A stretch of 64,000 nucleotides of DNA, from positions 1 through 64,000 of the forward strand of contig CAKOHE010000078.1 in the NCBI GenBank assembly GCA_934047225.1, given 5' to 3'. The notes under the pieces were generated by a model. That model searched no databases. It worked only from the letters and a program-made list of their open reading frames with translations, and was not told where the DNA came from. Position 1 is the first letter of the stretch; each line of letters starts with the position of its first letter. Source of the DNA: Ypsolopha sequella. Taxonomy: Eukaryota > Arthropoda > Insecta > Lepidoptera > Ypsolophidae. Shown here piece by piece: positions 22,355-33,110 of the stretch. The position numbers and the translations under genes were made by a program.

Positions 22355-22690
22355 TCATCGAGCCCGCGACATATTTTTCAAATCCGAATAGCCATTAAAT
22401 GAAAAAGTGGATTTATTACGGCTCAAAAGAACGCACGGCCACGGCCAACAATACAGTTTTTGCAAGTACAAACAAACTTCCGCACAGCCATTTGTAGCGA
22501 TCGTACCACGAGCTTTGAAATGAGCGGACAAACGTTTTTCTACGATTTTGCTTTTTTTATTTTTATATAAATCATTTAACTTTGGACAAGGACGAAAACA
22601 CATTTTAATTATATTTGATTTTTCAGCTTCATTACGCAATACAAAAGGAGTTATTAGTAACAAAGCCACAATATCAAATTTTGGATACAT
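22355..22690 (-). pseudogene. Remnant of hAT transposase, MYM/TTF-type zinc finger
   Basis: Open 111-codon frame. Residues about 28-36 (NIIKMCFRPCPKL) and 77-102 (KLYCWP, then PCVLLSR and FNGYSDLKNM) follow the pattern of the zinc finger that opens ZMYM1-like hAT transposases, where a proline-rich RPxPxL segment precedes a C-W/F-P-C-L-L core and a G-F-x-D-L-x-x segment. Two extra residues split the W-P-C core here, and the usual histidine part is weak. The frame ends at 22355 before any RNase H-like catalytic core. Position and direction fit the enclosing hAT ends. Confidence 0.55.
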
Positions 22691-23388
22691 AACGCAAATT
22701 ACGCACGATCTGCCGCGAGCGAGACTAACTGACCTAAGAACGCTAACGCATCAAGTGTAACCCGTGTCACAGACTCGACTAATTTGTTGTTTTTGTTTGG
22801 TCGACCGACCGACCGACTGTTTGATATGATTGAAATTTGAAGCCAGCCGCCCCGCGCAGAGGCAACCGGCGGCAGCGCTTCGTTGCCATTCGGTCGGATC
22901 GAGTCGTTCGCTCCGGTAACGCATGTCGTCTCACTCTACCCAATGCAACGAATATCTTCTTCGCTTTCGAAGCTCCGAAATAAAGAGCCTCTCGTACAAA
23001 GACAATTTTCAACGGACTTCTCAAGAAGCGACTCTATCACAAGGTAATAAGATTCTCGTAATTCGTCTCGTTAACTTTGTAAAACCTCTCGTTACTTATT
23101 GTTTCCGAGGCGCAAGACAGAATTTCAAACTTTGCGCTTCAGACCTTTGACGAACGGTCGTGCCGCTCGCGTTGAAGTAAAAAGGGTTCCCGGTGCATCG
23201 ATGCTCACGTGATATCCTATTTTGGATTAGTTTTTATACTATAGTTTATTTTTTTAATTGAAAATTATTTTATTTTTTATTACGATGTAAGTAAGTAAGT
23301 AGTAGGTATGCATAGTAAGTAGTCGGGTTTTATTTAGGTGAGGCACTGCCTATATTGCCTCCCCTGGAAAACCGCCACTGCCATAGCC

Positions 23389-23850
23389 GTATTATACGGA
23401 CTTCAACCGTTGTATGAATAGATTTTGCCTAATATAAGGTTTTTATTTGTGGATTTAAGTATGTCCACTAACCGTGGTAATTGGTGCCATTTATTGTGAT
23501 TTTTGGCCAGCAGTAAGTGTACTTTTTAGTCCAGCCATCCACCCATCCGCCTGTGTTCGTCCACTGCTGGACATAGACCTCTCCAATATTTCGCTACTCT
23601 TGGCAATTTTGCGCAATCCTCACCCAGCCGCCACCCGCAACATCTTTCAGGTCGTCGGTTCCGCTATGCCGTACCTATGCTTACGCTACGCTTTTTAGTA
23701 CCACTGATTAAAATGTTTATTAAAACCCACAAAAAGTATGATGTTACTTTATTTTATTTTTCAAGCTTTCATGCATTTCCGTAGCTTTCAAAATCAATAA
23801 TTAAATAGTTGAAATTCTTGCGATTTTAGAGACTATCATATGAAAATTGC
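23389..23850 (+). repeat. Unassigned sequence with a retroelement-derived fragment at 23515-23700
   Basis: TGTTCGTCCACTGCTGGACATAGACCT and ctcttggcaattttgcgcaatcc follow the repeat family of 16375-16745. The remainder shows nothing. Confidence 0.55.
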
Positions 23851-24198
23851 GCTAAGGCTGTTGTAGCTCCCAACGACCTTGATTCGACCTGTGTCAGTTC
23901 ATATATCGACAGAAACTATATTGAATTAACGTTCATATCAGCGCGTACTGCATTACGTCACGTCACTAGGTCCCCGGATAGCGAAAAAAAGGGCTTAAAA
24001 AAACATTGTAGCAAAATTCTTCAGAAATAATCCCTAGAACTCTTAAAATATCGTCGTTTTGATTAAGTTTCAATTTGTTTCTTTGCATGCTTAATTAATT
24101 AAATCGGACTTAGGTATTAAATTAGACCTGGTCTTGGTATGTCTTTTGTCAAAAGTTTTAAAATTTTAATTGCTGCACATCATTTCACTTATTCTAAG

Positions 24199-24474
24199 CA
24201 GGGGTTGGCAACCGGCGGCCCGCGGGCCGCATGCGGCCCGTGAACCACTGTGGTGTGGCCCGCAAGGTTCGCAACCACTGCATGATAACTATATTTGGTA
24301 GTAAATACAGGTATTTGTGTGAGCAGACATTTTCCATTCTAAACTACCTAACAAGCAAGCTTTGTTCTCGGTTAAAAGATGCACATTTAGACGCAATACT
24401 ACACAAAATGCGGCCCTCGCTGATCGCCTGGTAGCATTTGTGGCCCTCCTATGTCATAAGGTTGCCGACCCCTG
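24199..24474 (+). mobile_element. Small hAT derivative (CAGGGGTTGGCAACC ends)
   Basis: CAGGGGTTGGCAACC at the left and GGTTGCCGACCCCTG at the right are inverted with one mismatch. Subterminal CGGCCCGCGGGCCGCATGCG is a short palindrome typical of these elements. The target duplication is imperfect (tctaag left, tctaaag right). The interior keeps the end of a transposase frame. Confidence 0.75.
24285..24410 (+). pseudogene. hAT transposase C-terminal dimerisation remnant
   Basis: The frame reads FGSKYRYLCEQTFSILNYLT then SKLCSRLKDAHLDAIL. It fits the hAT C-terminal dimerisation motif, in which a G-S-x-Y-x-C-E-x-x-F-S-x-x-x segment is followed by S-K-x-R-S-R-L-x-x-x-H-L. About 40 residues survive of a protein normally near 600. 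No start, zinc finger or catalytic residues remain. Confidence 0.7.
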
Positions 24475-25834
24475 TCTAAAGTATATTATACATTTTTTTA
24501 TATCTACATCTGAGTAAAACTTGACCTTAATTGTGGGTTTCTCAGTCACCAGCTGTAACAACCACCATAAGGCGATTACTGTCGTCAAATTAGTAACTCG
24601 ATGTCGGTTGGTACAGATATCGACGGAAATGACATTGAAATAACATTTATATCAGCGCACCTTGCACAGTGGCTGTTACGACGCTCGCTGCGTCTTTTAG
24701 GCGCGTAGCAGTACGATTCGTACTTATGATATTATTAAAATTGTTTATCTTTGCAGGATTAATTAAGTATATATATTTAAAGATTATATCAAAAACTTAG
24801 AAAATTTAGGATGTTGCTGTAGGTATTATTTAGGTATTTGCAATTATTTAATTTAAAAGGGTCATTACAAACTTAGAATTAAAAGTTTAGATTTTATCTG
24901 ACATAAAATAAGCGTATTTTGTTGTTATTCATTTATTAGAAAGATTGCATACATGGAAATTAGGAAAACTGAAAATTGTGAAATATAGTATCAATATAGT
25001 ATTAGAGGAACTTAAGTATGTTTACATCAAATGGTATTATTTATCTTGACCTAAAATAGAAAGATTAGAAATTTATTTAGTATGCTTTTCGGTTTAATTA
25101 AGTTTCTTTTCATATTATGAGAAATACAAAATTAGAATTCAAAAGTTGGCAGCTACCTTATCATAATAACATACCCGATCAACATTCAAAAGATTAGAAA
25201 AATTCGTACCCGTAATTTTAAGAAAACATAATTTCTATGATCATGGCATACAAACAAAGGCGCGGGGTGCAGCGCGGGGCCGGGGCGGACTCCACGCCAC
25301 GTGCCAATCAGCGACGGATGGAGTTTGCTCGCGCGCAATTCACAAAGCGGCGAGGCGGCGCGGCGTGTGAGTAGATGGCGATCCGTCAAGATGAATGAAA
25401 AGTGCGTTATTTGTGGGAGGGAATCATTCGTCATCTAAATATTTCTTTTGCCGCCAAAAAATGTTTTCTGCTGCAAAAGAAATATTTAATAGGATATTCA
25501 ATAGGTAAGGAATGAAAGTACATGATCAGATTTACACCCTCCTGTTTGAAGGCGGCCGAACTTTGGTACCTAATTAAAATAATGGCTCTAAAATGCCTTT
25601 GAAAATTTCACCTTAAAAGAAAGAAATAAGGTACCCACTAAGAAACCCGTTAGCAAAAATTTATTAAATTTTGCCTTATTTCGGCTAAGGGCCGACATTG
25701 TATTGTTACAAAACTTTTAACAAAAAAATAGTAACCGACTTCAATAGTTACAGCAGTCATACACTAAAAAGTTAATAATAATTCTATAAATGACCGATGG
25801 TACCGAAGCAACACTTTTGCCGACTTCTTTTTTT

Positions 25835-25935
25835 CTGAAACATTATGTTATCTAGAAGTCGGCGCTCTTATATTGGTTTTTATGTTGCTATATTGTAGGA
25901 AATACGCCGACTTCTAGATAACATATTGTTTCAGG
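25835..25935. repeat. Fold-back element, 30-bp arms
   Basis: CTGAAACATTATGTTATCTA and AGAAGTCGGCG at the left pair with CGCCGACTTCTAGATAACAT and ATTGTTTCAG at the right, around a 40-bp loop. Confidence 0.8.
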
Positions 25936-26499
25936 AAGAAAGTGTCTCACATACATTCTATTAAAGTAAATGTTGACTTACGGAAAATACATTAAAATTA
26001 TATGTGTCATGTTCCAAAAACGACCAAAAATAAATCCTGATATTTGACCACAAATTTCTCATGCGGCCGCAAACGTTATTTTAATTATATTATAATAATT
26101 ATCCAGAGCCGTTAAACAATGGAAAAAAAGTATAACATTTATGGTACACAGGAAAGGTTGCAGATTAGCCAACTTCTCGTAAATAAATTAAATAATAATA
26201 ATAATAAAGCTATAGGGGCAAAATAATCGGCTTTTTTGTTCGGTTTTGAAAAAAAAAATAAAACTTTTACAGAAATTTGCCAATCAGTATTTGTCACTTG
26301 AAATATAAATATTCATTATATAAAATTTCAAATTGGGACCACTGTGCAGGATTTTTCGGGATTTCTAACATACATTCTATTATAGTAAATGCTGACTTAC
26401 GGAAAATAAATAAAAAAACAACCGAAAATAAATCCTGATATTTGACCACAAATTTTATGTAAAAAAAGACATCTTGCTAAGTTTCTCGACGACGACGTT

Positions 26500-26630
26500 G
26501 CGAAAACAGACGCACACATGCATAGACGCGTACGTATGATGATCTCGGCTGAATTTCGTATTGGCATTGACCCGAGTATCTTCGAGATCGTCGTACGTAC
26601 GCGTCTATGTGTGCGTGCGCCTGTTTTCGC
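26500..26630. repeat. Inverted repeat rich in ACGCGTACGTA words
   Basis: GCGAAAACAGACGCACACAT at 26500 pairs with the end at 26630, and CATAGACGCGTACGTATG pairs with CGTACGTACGCGTCTATG. Arms are about 48 bp around a 30-bp loop. CpG content is far above the surroundings. Confidence 0.8.
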
Positions 26631-26794
26631 TAGTTATTCGGAGTAAAAATTCTATAAGTGGTTATTTTGTGACCGAATATGTTTTTTTTGTCGTTTTTAT
26701 AGATAATGGTACCTATCTACACGTCGCGTTGCGTCGTGAAAAGATTTTTACTGCCATCATGGATCAAATGATGAAATTAGGGTTCTTTTTGATT

Positions 26795-28556
26795 ATAAAT
26801 AATGATACTTTTTGTTTCATAGTGATGATCCTGATGTTAGGGTTATGCTTTTGACATAATGATGTACCACTAGGGATGCACCATAAAAAATTGTTTTGGC
26901 CTTATCTTTAGAACGGAAGGTAGTATCGACACCCTTTAGGATTGTACCATAGGCGGTCAAAAAAAATATATATTTTTAATGCCAAAACTTTAACGCCCTG
27001 TATCTTCTAAACGGCTGGGGTTAAACCCACGTTGATAGGTGTCTAAGAAAAGGTCTCGCCGAGATCTACCCCTCCCAAGTGTCAAAACTTTGACGGCCTG
27101 TATCTTCTAAACGGTAAGAGTTAGACCTATGTTGATGGGTGTCTAAGAAAAGGTCTCGCCGAGATCGACCCCTCCCAAGTGTCAAAACTTCAAAGGCTCG
27201 TATCTCCTAAATGGGTGAAGCTAGACCCATATTGATGGTACTCTAATAGAAGGGCTTCACGAGATCTACCTAATGGTAAAATAAAAAATATAAAAAGTCG
27301 TAAAAAAAGTAAAAAATAAAATTTTCCAAATTTTGATCGGCCAATATCTCCCGAAAGGCTGGTGCTAGAGAAAACGGGTTTCGACTGTTGTAAATGGCTT
27401 GGCAGGGGCTACGTGCCACAATCAAAAAATTTTACATTTGACAGGTTTTAACAGTTTTTTGAAAGGTCTAAACGAGAATTCGGATAAACCTGTCAAATGT
27501 AAATTTTTTTGATTATGGCACGTAGCCCCTGTCAAGCAATTTACAACAGTCGAAACTCGGTTTCTCTAGCACCAGCCTTTCGGGAGATATAGCCGATCAA
27601 AATTTGCGAAATTTTATTTTTAATTTTTTTTACGACTTTTTTTATTTTTTATTTTACCATTAAGTAGATCTCGTGAAGCCCTTTTGTTAGAGTACATCAA
27701 CATGGGTCTAGCTTCAGCCGTTTAGTTTTTAAAAAGTTAAAGTTTTGACATTTAAAAAAATATATATATTTTTGACCCCCTATGGTACAACCCTAAAAGG
27801 TGTAGGTACTACATTCCGTTCCAAAGATAAGGCCAAAACAACATTTTTATTGTGCATCCCTAGTGGTACATCACTATATCAAAAGCATAACCCTAACATC
27901 AGTAACATCACGATCAAACAAAAAGTATCAACATGGGTCTAACCCCAGCCGTTTAGAAGATACAGGCCGTTAAAGTTTTGACATTTAAAAAAATATATAT
28001 TTTTGACCCCCTATGGTACAACCCTAAAGGGTGTAGGTACTACATTCCGTTTCAAAGATAAGGCCAAAACAACATTTTTATTGTGCATCCCTAGTGGTAC
28101 ATCACTATATCAAAAGCATAACCCTAGCATCAGAGCATCACGATCAAACAAAAAGTATCAACATGGGTCTAGCCGTTTAGAAGATACAGGCCGTTAAAGT
28201 TTTGACATTTAAAAAAAAATATATATTTTTGACCCCCTATGGTACAACCCTAAAGGGTGTAGGTACTACATTCCGTTTCAAAGATAAGGCCAAAACAACA
28301 TTTTTATTGTGCATCCCTAGTGGTACATCACTATATCAAAAGCATAACCCTAGCATCAGAGCATCACGATCAAACAAAAAGTATCAACATGCGTCTAGCC
28401 GTTTAGAAGATACAGGCCGTTAAAGTTTTGACATTTAAAAAAATATATATATTTTTGACCCCCTATGGTACAACCCTAAAGGGTGTATGTACTACCTTCC
28501 GTTCCAAAGAGAAAAAAAAAATTATGGTACATCCCTAGTGGATGTACATTCACAAG
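26795..28556. repeat. 1.7-kb palindromic element with an expanded right arm
   Basis: The centre is near 27467. 27240-27449 pairs with 27486-27690 almost perfectly around a 36-bp loop. The outer ends pair too: GTACCACTAGGGATGCACC at 26866 with the mirror GGTACATCCCTAGTGG at 28524. The left arm has three diverged units of about 97 bp (26986-27280). The right arm contains a tandem array (27774-28500). Internal units relate to 8920-9540, 44450-44900 and 60505-61000. Confidence 0.8.
27774..28500 (+). repeat. Tandem array, unit 226-231 bp, about 3.2 copies
   Basis: GACCCCCTATGGTACAACCC starts at 27774, 28005, 28231 and 28457. Each full unit contains the mirror of the palindrome's left end plus about 65 bp of sequence found left of the palindrome (26806-26870: gatgttagggttatgctttt). 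The units differ by small indels only. 64-73-codon frames in each unit are repeat artefacts. Confidence 0.85.
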
Positions 28557-29190
28557 TCCGACTCTTGAAATGATCGTTTATAACTCTGCACCCAATGCAA
28601 AGTTCATCGGCTGCGGCGATGTAAGTCTGATGTTGACACTGTCATGGCGGCCGCTACCGTTCCGAATCTTTACACTGAAGTTCGGTGACAAACAAAAAAA
28701 ATATATTCTAAGAAATATGATCGCTGATTTTTCCAATAGTTATGAGAAAAGTGTTTTTTTTTTAATGAAGTTACTTCGAAATAATTTTAATTGAAACATT
28801 AGCAATTGCTTTTTATATCCATATCAAATTTAAGAATATTGGAAGTTATTGTTTTGTGCTACAATCGGAACAAAGTTTTGAAACGTATTTGTACACCTAT
28901 CATGAACTTCTATGTGGTTGTAGATCTCACCAATACACTCAAAAATCTTGTGAGTTTTGAATACTTTTGATCTTTTAATTGCGTAATAGTTGAACATTTT
29001 TTAATTAATATTATTGCATATGCGGAAACTAGATTTTTCGTTGATTTTTTAAGCCTTATTTGAGAAGTCTGTTTTGTTGTAATTAAGGTATGTATTCAAT
29101 TATAAAATCGTATGAAATTGTGTTGGTTTTACCACCTTAAGGTATTGATTATCTCAGAAACTAAGCATTTTAGAGCTTTTAATTTTTACC
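28557..29190 (+). other. Mostly unassigned; exon-like patch at 28557-28620
   Basis: 28557-28620 is open, GC-richer than its surroundings and ends at GCGAT followed by GTAAGT, a good donor. Its acceptor (TTCACAAG) is weak and abuts the palindrome end. The rest, 28621-29190, is AT-rich and featureless. Confidence 0.25.
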
Positions 29191-29474
29191 AAAGGACAAT
29201 TCAATTCAATTCAATTCAATTCAATTTATTTATTGCGATAAATTACAGTTTCATTGGTGTTTCTAAAAATAGACAGTACAAGTGTAATTTTACCAATAGC
29301 GGCATAGCAATATTATAATAATAGCAATTATTATTATAAACTTAATTAAAATATACATAATTCTAATCCTACACATTAAAAATGAAAAACAAAATATATA
29401 TATTTTTTAATAATTAAAAGATGTCGATAAAACTTAAAAAACCCAATAAATCATAATTAAAAGATAATAATAAC

Positions 29475-31058
29475 CTATTCACAATTTTGATAGAACTCAT
29501 TTAGAGAATATGGACACATAAGCAACAAATATTGTTTTAAAGACTTTAGAAACCGATCACCCGAGAGACGTTTAATGTGAAAAGGTAACTTATTATAAAC
29601 GCAAATTGCCATTTGACTAGTGTTTCTACTGTAAGACGTGGTTCTACATGACTTTTTTTGGATGTCATACTTAAAACGTTCTTTTAGTCTACTGCACTTC
29701 CGCTCCGAGCTAATCGGAAACTTCTCTGGAAAACGCTGTACTAATTTGCAAAGTTCAATTATAAAGAGCGCTGTAACTGTATGGATTTTCAGTTTGACAA
29801 ATAAATCCCGACAAGATACTCTGTTAGATTTCACTCCATTTAAAATACGGACGCATCTTTTCTGTAGCACGAAAATTTTTTGTATGTCTACACTACCTCC
29901 CCACAGTGCCAAGCCATAGAGAAGTCGTGAGTGGAAGAAGGCGTAGTAAGCCTGAAGTGCCGCATGTATGGTGGTAATCTTTGATAAGCACCGTAACGCA
30001 TAACAAAAACTACTGAGCTTACCTGCAAGGGCCTCTATATGCATCTTCCAGTTCATATACTCGTCAGCAAAAATACCCAGAAACTTGGCCTGGTCAACTA
30101 GTGCGATACTTGTATTTTCTACTGTAACATCTAATTCAACTCTTGGTGTGTTATAGTTTCTGAAATGTACCATTTTAGTTTTATCCGCGTTTGTTTTTAG
30201 TCCTATGACCTGCAACCACTTAACAACGGTATTTATAGTGTGGGTGATCTCATCAGATAGATTTTCAGTATTTTTCCTTTCGAATTCAAAAAACACCGAG
30301 ACATCATCCGCGAATACCGTAATTTTGTTTTTGATGATTTCGGGTAAGTGATTTATGTACAGTATGAACAATAAAGGACCCAATACACTACCTTGAGGTA
30401 CTCCTTGCATTGTTTCCGCAGTTAAGGATTCTGCGCTTGACAGTGTTTTATTCTTGGAATCAATAGTAGGAAGAATTACACTTTGCGTACGGTTGGTCAG
30501 ATAAGATTTTAACCAATTCAAACAATTTCCTCTAATACCGTACCGATTGAGAATGCATTCTAGGACTTGATGATCAACATAATCAAATGCTTTGGATAAG
30601 TCCAATAAAACTGTTAATACATTTGATTTGCCATTTAAAGAGTCCGCCACAAAGTCCATCATGTCAAAGACTGCATCTACTGTTGACTTGCACTTTTGAA
30701 ACCCGAATTGATTATTGGATAAAATGTCATATTTAAGTAAAAAGTTTGTCAGACGATTTGAATAAAATTTTTCGTAAATTTTTGATAATGTCGGCAATAG
30801 TGCAATAGGGCGATAGTTACGAATGTCCAGTCTACTCCCACCTTTGTGTAAAGGTATGATGTGGGCTTTTTTGAGTCTTTCAGGAAAGCTCCCTGTGACT
30901 ATTGACAGGTTTATCAGATGGACAAGAGTATCGGCAATAACTTCGATAATGTCTTTGATTATAGTAATCGGTAAACCATCATAACCGCAAGATCTTTTAT
31001 TATTAAGATTTGATACAAGTTTGATGAGTTCAGGTTTAGTTATGGGAGTGATGAACAT
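29475..31058 (-). pseudogene. LINE ORF2, reverse transcriptase part
   Basis: 527 open codons. NYRPIALLPTLSKIYEKF is at 81-98. LDLSKAFD (152-159) holds the first catalytic aspartate, QGVPQGSVLGPLL (218-230) is the template-grip motif, and FADD (249-252) holds the catalytic pair. Downstream are NADKTKMVHF and FLGIFADEYMNWKMH, then the C-terminal RLLYGLALWGG segment typical of the jockey superfamily. The frame ends shortly before the 3' tail, so the C-terminus is complete. The true ORF2 start lies upstream in another frame (see the endonuclease entry). All catalytic residues are intact, so the copy is young or was recently active. Exact clade (CR1, Daphne or Crack type) cannot be set by eye. Confidence 0.8.
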
Positions 31059-32270
31059 AGAGTTTTTTGGTATCTGGGCAGTTCAATTGTGTTTAACTCG
31101 TTTTCACCCCTACTTGATTTTTTTGTAGTTAAGTAATCGTTAAATAAATCGGGAGCCTCCAAGTCATTTTTAATGGTTTTGACGCCATCCGAAAGTCCAA
31201 TAAAACTTTCGACTTTTTGACATTTTTGTCCTTTGACCGTCCTATTCACTATATTCCATGTAGTTTTAATTTTATTATTTGATTTTAGGATAAGACCTTC
31301 GTTCTCCTTCTTTTTTGCATATGCTACTACTTGATGCAAAATTGAACAGTACCTTTTATAATTCTGAGTAAGAACAGTTTTATTCGCTGAATGCTTAAGC
31401 TCAATAAAAAGTTCACGTTTCGTTTCGCAAGATTTTTTTATACCCGGTGTGATCCATTTTGGTTTAGAATATGCTTTATCAACCTGTACTGTTTTCAGCG
31501 GGCAGAACCTGTCGAATGCACTCAGCAGCATGTCATGAAATATATTAAATGACTGATTCGAATCAAGATTTTTGTAAACTGGATCCCAATTTACACTGCT
31601 TAAAAATGTTTTTAACTCATCTGAATTTGATTTATTTATGTCCCTCACTTGTTTGTAAGTTCTACCAGAGTTGGGTTTTAATTTGATGTCTAGTGTAGCA
31701 TACTGAAGGCTGTGATCGGACAACCCTAGCTCTATTACTTTGATGTTGCGCAAATTTGTATTAGAAATAATATTATCGATGCAAGTACTGCTATGCTCTG
31801 TAATGCGCGTGGGTTCATTTACAAAGGGTTTAGCATCAAACGATTTTAAGAGGCATTGAAACTCATTGGTTTCCCGTCCCTTGACCAATAAATTTACGTT
31901 GAAATCTCCACATAGCAAAAAGTTTCGGTTTAATTTGTTGCTTATTATGTGATTTAAAATGTTCTCTACATTGTCAATAAAATTGTCATTTTTAATTGTC
32001 TTTAGCCTGTATGCACAAATTATGTAGTCACCAGATACATTAATACCACAAACTTCAAAAATGTTTGACATTGAAAATTTTTTTATAGACGGAATTTCAT
32101 CAAATTGTAAGCTTTTGTGAACATAAATGCATACTCCACCTCTGCTATTTCTATTTTTACGACAAAAAGACGAAGCTAGACTAAAACCCCTAAATGACAT
32201 TCTTTCAAGATCACATTTCAATCGATGATGTTCGGTTAGGCATAAAACTTTTAAATTATCTATCGCAAAA
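31040..32270 (-). pseudogene. LINE ORF2, apurinic endonuclease part
   Basis: An open frame of 393 codons begins at the internal ATG 32221. The same frame continues upstream through VLCLTEHH, the first conserved endonuclease motif, to a stop near 32262, so the real protein began further 5'. GDFN (105-108) and SDH (168-170) are the catalytic motifs of the APE-type domain. PTRITEHSSTCIDNIISN (137-154) also fits. The frame overlaps the reverse transcriptase frame by 19 bp and lies in another phase. The shift falls at a run of six A on the coding strand (about 31065), so it is probably a one-base loss. Confidence 0.8.
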
Positions 32271-32275
32271 GAATG

Positions 32276-33110
32276 TTAAAAGAACACTTGACAATCCCTA
32301 AAAAAAAATCGGGCAAAGACCTTACATGTTTTTTGCATACTTTATCATAGTAAAAATGAACTTTAACATTTTATTTGCTGATCTCGCGCTCTCCGCTCAC
32401 CACGGCTACAAAGTAGTATAAAGCGAGCCGACCAGCTCACGACACCGTCACACGGCCTAGCGTCCCCGCCCCCGCGCTTCACCCCGCGCGTTTTTTGTAT
32501 GCCATGATAATCGAAATCATGTTTTCTTAAAACTCCATGTGCGATTTTTTCTAATGTTTTGAATGATGATCGGGTATGTTATTACGATGAAGTAGCTGCC
32601 AACTTCTGCATTCTAATTTTATATTACTCACAACATGAAAAGAAACTTAATTAAATCGAAAAGCATACTAAATGAATTTCTAAACTTTCTATAATAGGTC
32701 AAGATAAATAATAACATATGATGTAAATAAACTTAAGTCCTTCTAATATTATATTGAAAGACTATTCCACAATTTTCAGTTTACCTATGTTCCATGTATG
32801 CTATATATCTAATAAATGAATAATAACAAGATACGCATGTCTTATGTCAGATACAATCCAAACTTTTAATTCTAATTTTGTAATGACACTTTAGATTCAA
32901 TAATTGCAAATACCTAATTAATACCTAAAGCAACGTTCTAAGATTTCTAACTTTTTTAACAAAGCTTCAAATATGCATAACCTATCCACTGTCCGAAAAC
33001 TAAGGATTTTAATAATACCATAACTTACGTCGAAATTAAAACGTCCGGCTATCGGTCTATTTGAAAGGGCGAAATAGGAGAAAATTATACTTTTCACATG
33101 GACGTGATTG
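32276..33110 (-). repeat. Inverted copy of the 24540-25440 repeat
   Basis: GC-rich module at 32385-32510 (ccccgcgcttcaccccgcgc, cggctacaaagtagtataaa), then gtatgccatgataatc, atcgggtatgttatt and the AT-rich middle, in the order seen reversed at 24700-25400. A third copy is 41915-42710; the GC module also recurs at 40505-40640. Confidence 0.7.

Larger units (their letters stand above)
21765..23380 (-). mobile_element. Deleted hAT transposon (MYM/TTF zinc-finger type)
   Basis: Terminal inverted repeats start CAGTGGCGGCTTTGG and end AAACCGCCACTG. Both ends are bordered by the identical 8-bp duplication CCATAGCC (21757-21764 and 23381-23388), the hallmark of hAT insertion. Inside, the minus strand retains part of a transposase N-terminus (22355-22690). 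The catalytic region is missing. Secondary insertions include a GTGCGAGTCGGACTCGC fragment (21810) and a fold-back MITE (21981-22229). The GC-rich stretch 22690-23160 would be the element's 5' region. Confidence 0.85.
23851..25440 (+). repeat. Long dispersed repeat with a GC-rich end module
   Basis: Two inverted-type heads (23860-23970 and 24540-24720) share words such as cgatatc, gacattgaaataac, atatcagcgcac and gtaacgacgctcgctgcg-like text. The AT-rich middle is followed by a GC-rich module at 25250-25400 (gcgcggggtgcagcgcgggg, ggagtttgctcgcgcgcaat) and the end GTGCGTTATTTGTGGGAGGG. 41915-42710 and 32380-33110 are inverted copies. A hAT derivative is nested at 24199-24474. Confidence 0.7.
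25441..26794. repeat. Intergenic stretch with direct repeats and two hairpins
   Basis: 25950-26065 and 26365-26462 are direct repeats about 415 bp apart (acattctatta, gacttacggaaaata, aataaatcctgatatttgac). 25735-25790 is the inverted end of the GACTTCAA element. Hairpins at 25835-25935 and 26500-26630 are listed separately. Confidence 0.6.
29198..32275 (-). mobile_element. CR1/jockey-group LINE, 5'-truncated
   Basis: Runs on the minus strand from a truncated endonuclease start near 32275 to a 3' end at 29198, where AATAAATAAATTG is followed by (AATTG)n. ORF2 is nearly complete, with an endonuclease and a reverse transcriptase separated by one frameshift. ORF1 and the endonuclease N-terminus are missing, as is usual for incomplete reverse transcription. 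One side joins a GC-rich repeat copy at 32380. Confidence 0.85.

Noticed and set aside
27745..28423. Three near-identical open frames of 64-73 codons, resembling a small gene family
   Set aside because: They are the same phase of consecutive tandem units that are part of a palindrome, without start or splice context.
29638..29919. Plus-strand 93-codon frame opposite the LINE
   Set aside because: It is the antisense of the reverse transcriptase C-terminus, which has clear motifs on the minus strand.
31040..31075. Programmed -1 ribosomal frameshift in the LINE
   Set aside because: The codon phase at the A-run does not fit the standard slippery heptamer, and in this LINE group ORF2 is normally one frame.
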